A DNA stretch of 44,695 nt, from the NCBI GenBank assembly GCA_021199305.1, contig JAJQIH010000014.1, positions 12,070 to 56,764 on the forward strand. The letters are read 5' to 3'. Shown piece by piece: positions 41,381 to 44,695 of this stretch. The position numbers were made by a program, and so were the translations under genes. Each line of letters opens with the position of its first letter. The stretch's first letter is position 1. This DNA comes from Ruminococcus sp. (lineage in GTDB: Bacteria; Bacillota; Clostridia; Oscillospirales; Ruminococcaceae). The notes beneath the pieces were generated by a model. It ran no database searches and had not been told where the DNA came from. It saw only the letters and a program-made list of their open reading frames with translations.

Positions 41381-42698
41381 ATTCTTTTCACTCGTTAAAA
41401 ACGAATATATAAAAACCCTCAAAAAGGTATCGACAAAGATACTCATTCTCCTTGTAATTGTTGCAGCTATTGGCGGCTGTGGAATTATTTGGGCGGAAGA
41501 GGCATTATTTTCAAGCTATGACGTTTATTACGCCGATGAAGACCAAGCGCTTGACTACAGCGAAACTTTAGACTGGCTTGAGGAGACTAAGCCTGATGAC
41601 TGGGAAAGACAGTATGAGCTTTACGAATATTTTGACAGCTTGGACCTTTACTACGGCAAGGACTACGACCTGATCACAATGACGGATATTATTGACGAAG
41701 CGGAGCTTACAGACGAGCAGGCTAAAGAGATTTTGGACCCGTGGATTTCAGACGGCGACTGGAAGTCGACACTTGAAGCTATGATTCCGTATACTGAAAG
41801 CGAAGCGTTAAAGTGGGAGCTTGAGTACAGAGTTGACAATGATATTCCATATGCTGATGATTGGGAAAACTCCGTAATAGAGGAAATCAGGGAAGCTAAA
41901 GCGTCGCTTGACCCTGAGCTTTCTGAAGAAGTTTTGCAGGAATACGAGGATACAATAACGCTCGGACTTTACAGGCTTGAAAATAACATATCGGTAAATC
42001 CCGCCGACGGCGAGGACGAGGAGGCTATTTACGACGGCGAAGTTACAATCTGGACAGCGCTTTTCCAGATGTCATCACTTGCAGCTACAGTAATAGGACT
42101 GCTTATTATGGTTGTGGCAGGCAGCTGCATAGCTAACGAGTATTCTCAGGGAACTATAAAATTCCTGCTTATAAATCCTATAAAGCGTTGGAAAATTCTG
42201 ATGTCAAAATACTTTACTGTAATCACATTTGGTTACGTAATGCTGGCATTGATGTTCCTGATAGTTTTGCCGACGGCAGGACTTATGCTCGGCTTTGACG
42301 GAATCAGCGCACCTTATCTGACTGTTGAAGCAGGAGAGGTAGTAGAGTCGTCAGCTATGCTTCGGGTTGTGGGAAGCTGGCTGCTTGGAAGCGTAGAGTT
42401 TGTAATTTACGCTACTCTTGCAATGGCGCTTTCATCTCTTACAAAGAGCGCAGCTTTAGCGGTAGGACTGAGCGTGTTCTTTATGCTTGCAGGAAATACA
42501 ATCGTTCTTGTCCTGAATCAGTTTGGAATGGATTGGGCACGCTACCTGCTGTTTGCAAATACCGACCTTTCAGCAGTAATTTCTGGTACGTCTGGCTTTG
42601 CAATGCACTCTTTGAGCTTTGCGATTTGTGTGCTTGTAGCACACTTTGCAGTGTTCTTCCTCACTATGTGGGACGCCTTTGACAAAAAAGAGGTTTAA
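41373..42698 (+). CDS. ABC-2 type transporter permease
   Basis: A 441-aa membrane subunit for the preceding ATPase. The TTG at 41373 is chosen because GAGGTGG (41361-41367) lies 5 bases upstream and the longer frame is antisense-free but lies wholly within the ATPase gene. It has one N-terminal helix (about 20-40, TKILILLVIVAAIGGCGIIW), a large acidic outside loop (about 42-225) and five C-terminal helices starting near VIGLLIMVVAGSCIANEY. The GTIKFLLINPIKRWKILMSKY loop is characteristic of ABC-2 permeases. The outside loop is unusually acidic, like the accessory protein first in the operon. Confidence 0.9.
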   Translation: MGKFFSLVKNEYIKTLKKVSTKILILLVIVAAIGGCGIIWAEEALFSSYDVYYADEDQALDYSETLDWLEETKPDDWERQYELYEYFDSLDLYYGKDYDLITMTDIIDEAELTDEQAKEILDPWISDGDWKSTLEAMIPYTESEALKWELEYRVDNDIPYADDWENSVIEEIREAKASLDPELSEEVLQEYEDTITLGLYRLENNISVNPADGEDEEAIYDGEVTIWTALFQMSSLAATVIGLLIMVVAGSCIANEYSQGTIKFLLINPIKRWKILMSKYFTVITFGYVMLALMFLIVLPTAGLMLGFDGISAPYLTVEAGEVVESSAMLRVVGSWLLGSVEFVIYATLAMALSSLTKSAALAVGLSVFFMLAGNTIVLVLNQFGMDWARYLLFANTDLSAVISGTSGFAMHSLSFAICVLVAHFAVFFLTMWDAFDKKEV

Positions 42699-42749
42699 AA
42701 GCGGCAACGCAACAATAAAAATCAAGATGTTCATCACTTGAATTAAAAA

Positions 42750-42781
42750 ATCCCCTTGCCTTATTTTAAAGGTGAGGGGAT
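42750..42781 (+). terminator. Terminator of the ABC operon
   Basis: ATCCCCTTGCC (42750-42760) pairs with GGTGAGGGGAT (42771-42781), with two G-U pairs and a 10-base loop; AGCTTTTGC follows. The stem lies 52 bases after the permease stop. Confidence 0.75.
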
Positions 42782-42792
42782 AGCTTTTGCAC

Positions 42793-42839
42793 AAAAAAAT
42801 CAGACACATCATCAGCAAAAGCCAAAAATAATGTGTCTG
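42793..42839 (-). terminator. Terminator of the truncated minus-strand gene
   Basis: On the minus strand, the arm at 42831-42839 (CAGACACAT) pairs with that at 42801-42809 (ATGTGTCTG) and is followed by ATTTTTTTGTG. This is an intrinsic terminator 33 bases after the stop codon of the 3' remnant at 42872-42964, showing that this was once the true end of an expressed gene. Confidence 0.8.
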
Positions 42840-42871
42840 ACCGTAAAATCAATTAAATTTCAGTAAATCGC

Positions 42872-42964
42872 TTACTTCATAGCCTCTTCAACAGCAACTG
42901 CACAAGCAACTGTTGCGCCAACCATCGGGTTGTTACCCATTCCGATAAGTCCCATCATTTCTAC
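42872..42964 (-). pseudogene. 3' remnant of an interrupted gene
   Basis: The minus strand encodes VEMMGLIGMGNNP-MVGATVACAVAVEEAMK and a TAA stop. The composition and codon use match the rest of the chromosome and the end looks like a protein C-terminus, but upstream of about 42965 the frame runs into AT-rich sequence and a stop. An ATG-ATG pair opens the last 28 codons, with no ribosome site. A terminator follows the stop. I interpret this as the tail of a larger gene cut by insertion of the element to the right. I do not recognise the parent family. Confidence 0.7.
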
Positions 42965-43041
42965 ATAAAATAGGTTTACAAATTGGATTATTCAGCATTG
43001 AAATTAAGCTAAACACATTATACTTTATTGTCTTATTTCAC

Positions 43042-43071
43042 ATTATACAACTTTTTATGCTTGTTTGTCAA
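43042..43071 (-). promoter_or_regulatory. Outward-reading consensus promoter at element edge
   Basis: On the minus strand, TTGACA (43071-43066), 18 bases, TATAAT (43047-43042): both hexamers are perfect. It overlaps the recombinase stop codon and reads out of the element towards the gene remnant. Its -35 and following bases (TTGACAAACAAGC) are identical to those of the recombinase promoter at 43811-43839. Confidence 0.7.
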
Positions 43072-43745
43072 CCTTTTAATTCACGCTTATATTTGTAGTA
43101 GGTATTTCTTGAAATAGAACCTATCATTTGCATAACTTCTTTGTCGTTTAAAGAACCGCCAAAATCTAGGGAATGTCTTGCAATAACCTTCTTTGCTTTA
43201 ATACTCTTTTGAGTTGTTACAACAGAGCCTTTTTTTCTACCAATTTGTTTGCCGTTAATTTTTGCGGTTTTAATTCCTTCCGCAGTTCTGGCTTGCAAGT
43301 CTTTAACTTCTTTTTCGGATTGTTCAAAAGCAAGCTGTATTTGCTTTTTAGCAAGTATCATTAGCACTTTGTTTGTTGCTTTGATATATTCATCAGCAAT
43401 TTCGTTGCCAACGGTTTGTAATTGCTGGCTAATTGCATTTTTATATGTTTCTGTGTCAATGTGTCGCTCTTTTAGAAAAATGAGGTTAATACCGGCATTG
43501 TATAATTCTTGATATTGTTTAAAGCCTTCCTCGGCGTTTCTGCTCATTCTTGAAACGCTGTCAAATATAACAGTATCGCCGTCTTTTAATCGTTTCAATA
43601 GTTTTTGCCATTGCGGACGGTCTTGCTTTGTTCCTGTGTATGCTTCCGCATAAATTATTGCGTTGCTTTCAAACGCTTTGATATTTCTTGTTTGTCTTTC
43701 AATGTTTTGTGTTGGTTTAGATATTCTTGCATATCCATATAGCAT
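43068..43745 (-). CDS. Serine recombinase (resolvase/invertase family)
   Basis: A 225-aa site-specific recombinase. The start at 43745 (MLYGYARIS) follows AGGAGG by 8 bases; the longer frame lacks support. The N-terminal resolvase domain has catalytic Ser9 in YGYARISKPTQN, QDRPQWQKLL, the VIFDSVSRMSRN motif with the conserved arginines, and a long E helix. The C-terminal helix-turn-helix is in SLNDKEVMQMIGSISRNTYYKYKREL. The size fits small resolvases/invertases, not the large integrases. It may resolve, invert or integrate the AT-rich element that contains it. Its codon use is AT-rich, unlike the neighbouring chromosome. Confidence 0.92.
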   Translation of the reverse strand: MLYGYARISKPTQNIERQTRNIKAFESNAIIYAEAYTGTKQDRPQWQKLLKRLKDGDTVIFDSVSRMSRNAEEGFKQYQELYNAGINLIFLKERHIDTETYKNAISQQLQTVGNEIADEYIKATNKVLMILAKKQIQLAFEQSEKEVKDLQARTAEGIKTAKINGKQIGRKKGSVVTTQKSIKAKKVIARHSLDFGGSLNDKEVMQMIGSISRNTYYKYKRELKG

Positions 43746-43766
43746 AATAATTCCTCCTAAATCCAG

Positions 43767-43791
43767 CAATGATAACAGTACCAATGATAAC
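43767..43791. repeat. Direct repeat CAATGATAAC in recombinase leader
   Basis: CAATGATAAC at 43767-43776 and 43782-43791, a 15-bp period, between the recombinase ribosome site and its -10 box. Position suggests an operator or an accessory recombinase site. Confidence 0.6.
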
Positions 43792-43810
43792 GAGCAGTTA
43801 ATTTAATACT

Positions 43811-43839
43811 ACAATATCACATATCGGCTTGTTTGTCAA
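43811..43839 (-). promoter_or_regulatory. Recombinase promoter
   Basis: On the minus strand, TTGACA (43839-43834), 17 bases, TATTGT (43816-43811). Transcription would start near 43804, about 60 bases before the ATG. Confidence 0.75.
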
Positions 43840-43915
43840 GGGGTTATTTTGGTACTTCCTTATTTTTGATACTCAATTTTTGAGCTTTTCAATCGATTTT
43901 CGCCTGCCTTTCGGA

Positions 43916-43934
43916 TTGGTAATTTAATTACCAA
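43916..43934. other. 19-bp palindrome TTGGTAAT-TTA-ATTACCAA
   Basis: Perfect 8-bp arms around TTA, about 75 bases upstream of the recombinase promoter. A candidate binding or crossover site for the recombinase or another regulator. Confidence 0.65.
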
Positions 43935-44388
43935 AAGATGGACGTTCAAGGAATAATTCAAAAGGTTCGGTAAAACAAGAATAAAAAAATATCGCCCTCA
44001 ACAAGTGAAGACAATTTGTTCAAGTGTGCTAAAATTCGGACGCTTTCGGTCGGTGTAAATAAATTACTAAACAAAATATGTAAAACTATATTTTGGTTTT
44101 CGCAACGCCTAATAGCTTGTTAAATGCAATTTGATAATAAAACAATAATCATATTTTTACCACGATAATGTAAAGCAACACATAAGGGGTTCAGAATGTT
44201 TGTCTGATAATAGCAAAATGTTATATACCCCCCTATGTGGCATAACATAATATCTCAAATGCACATTGATAATCTAATAAATCCCTCAATACAATCTATC
44301 CTGTTACATAAAATACAAGAACATATGAGAGTGTAATAAAATCCATTCAGTAATTTAACAAAGTATTCTGCATCAGCAGAGAAAATTA

Positions 44389-44435
44389 AGGGCGTGCATA
44401 TGTTCTTAGCCACAATACAAACTAACCCACGCCCT
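44389..44435. other. Inverted repeat AGGGCGTG/CACGCCCT
   Basis: AGGGCGTG (44389-44396) and CACGCCCT (44428-44435) are perfect 8-bp GC-rich arms 31 bases apart in otherwise very AT-rich DNA, which makes chance less likely. No T run follows directly. Confidence 0.55.
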
Positions 44436-44497
44436 GATATTCAATAACACATAACAAAACATTACCTAAAGAAAAACACTTTTACTAGCTTATTCAA

Positions 44498-44514
44498 TTT
44501 GAGCGAAGCTCAAA
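44498..44514. other. GCGAAGC mini-hairpin
   Basis: TTTGAGC (44498-44504), GAA loop, GCTCAAA (44508-44514). It shares the GCGAAGC core with the hairpin at 81-107 at the other end of the window. Confidence 0.55.
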
Positions 44515-44695
44515 ATTGACTTTATATTATGATAATATAATACTATACTAAATATATTCAAGTAATAATATAAAGTTATTATGTAATCTATAATACATGT
44601 ATTACAGAATATATTTAAGTATATATGTAGTAAAGATTATATGTATGTTATTATATATAAATATAATATAGACGAGACTATATGTAGTATTATAT

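Larger units (their letters stand above)
42965..44695. mobile_element. Edge of an integrated element with serine recombinase (partial)
   Basis: From about 42965 to the window end the base composition drops sharply in GC. The only gene is a serine recombinase, and the left boundary coincides with an interrupted gene. No conjugation, phage or cargo genes are visible; the element continues past the window or is a decayed remnant. The exact attachment site cannot be set without the other junction. Confidence 0.6.
43840..44695. other. AT-rich non-coding tail of the element
   Basis: No credible reading frame was found in either direction. It holds palindromes (separate entries), an imperfect inverted repeat CACATAAGGGGT (44179-44190) with ACCCCCCTATGTG (44227-44239), and from about 44515 a nearly pure A/T stretch full of TATAT and TAATA steps. 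It could be an origin-like, transfer-related or degraded segment; the sequence alone does not decide. Confidence 0.7.

Noticed and set aside
44515-44695. Replication origin in the A/T-only tail
   Set aside because: No iterons, DnaA boxes or replication gene are visible; composition alone is not enough.

Overview
The window looks like chromosome of an anaerobic, fermentative low-GC Gram-positive bacterium of the class Clostridia, most probably an Oscillospiraceae/Ruminococcus-type gut organism. This is inferred from gene content: [FeFe] hydrogenases, Rex, bifunctional AdhE, pyruvate phosphate dikinase and NADPH-type GltBD. Strong AGGAGG-type ribosome sites, TTGACA/TATAAT promoters with 17-base spacers, and frequent TTG/GTG starts agree with it. 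No rRNA, tRNA or CRISPR array was seen. Genus-level identity was not tested.

Layout. 1-341: a 43-bp tandem repeat, a promoter and a roughly 200-nt leader with a strong terminator hairpin, ahead of gltB-gltD (342-6384). 6450-8688: aldo/keto reductase with ferredoxin domain, ECF S component and a DUF1893 protein. 8734-9066: small acidic lipoprotein on the minus strand. 9155-11398: cytosolic GH36 alpha-galactosidase behind a repeat-rich promoter. 11342-14727: Lnt-like apolipoprotein N-acyltransferase (minus), CCA-adding enzyme and VanZ-like protein. 14802-23659: a fermentation and redox block with a Rex operator, rex, adhE, a small kinase, a [2Fe-2S] thioredoxin-like protein, a PAS-containing sensory-type [FeFe] hydrogenase, a SpoIIE/PP2C phosphatase with an unassigned C-terminal domain, and a second (group B-like) [FeFe] hydrogenase. 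23804-25135: an orphan type IV pilin-like protein and a Phd/PIN toxin-antitoxin pair. 25176-26510: aroA (minus). 26713-31092: an OmpR-family two-component system and a large lipoprotein resembling a tannase-type alpha/beta hydrolase. Both promoters carry the same TTCAAT direct repeat in the same geometry. 31158-33785: ppdK (minus). 33978-39610: glmU-pth-mfd. 39689-42698: an ABC-2 exporter operon with an anchored accessory protein.

From about 42965 to the right edge the sequence turns AT-rich. It holds a serine recombinase, outward- and inward-reading promoters and many palindromes, but no other gene. It abuts a 3' gene remnant that still has its own terminator, so the right end appears to be one edge of an integrated element that split a gene.

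How the genes work together. The 14.8-23.7 kb block is the most interesting part. Rex senses NADH/NAD+, and AdhE disposes of NADH as ethanol. The five-gene operon beside them combines a putative H2-sensing hydrogenase, a phosphatase and a second hydrogenase, which suggests a signalling circuit that adjusts fermentation to redox state or H2 level. The two-component system and the lipoprotein look like a self-contained surface-enzyme regulon, supported by the shared promoter box.
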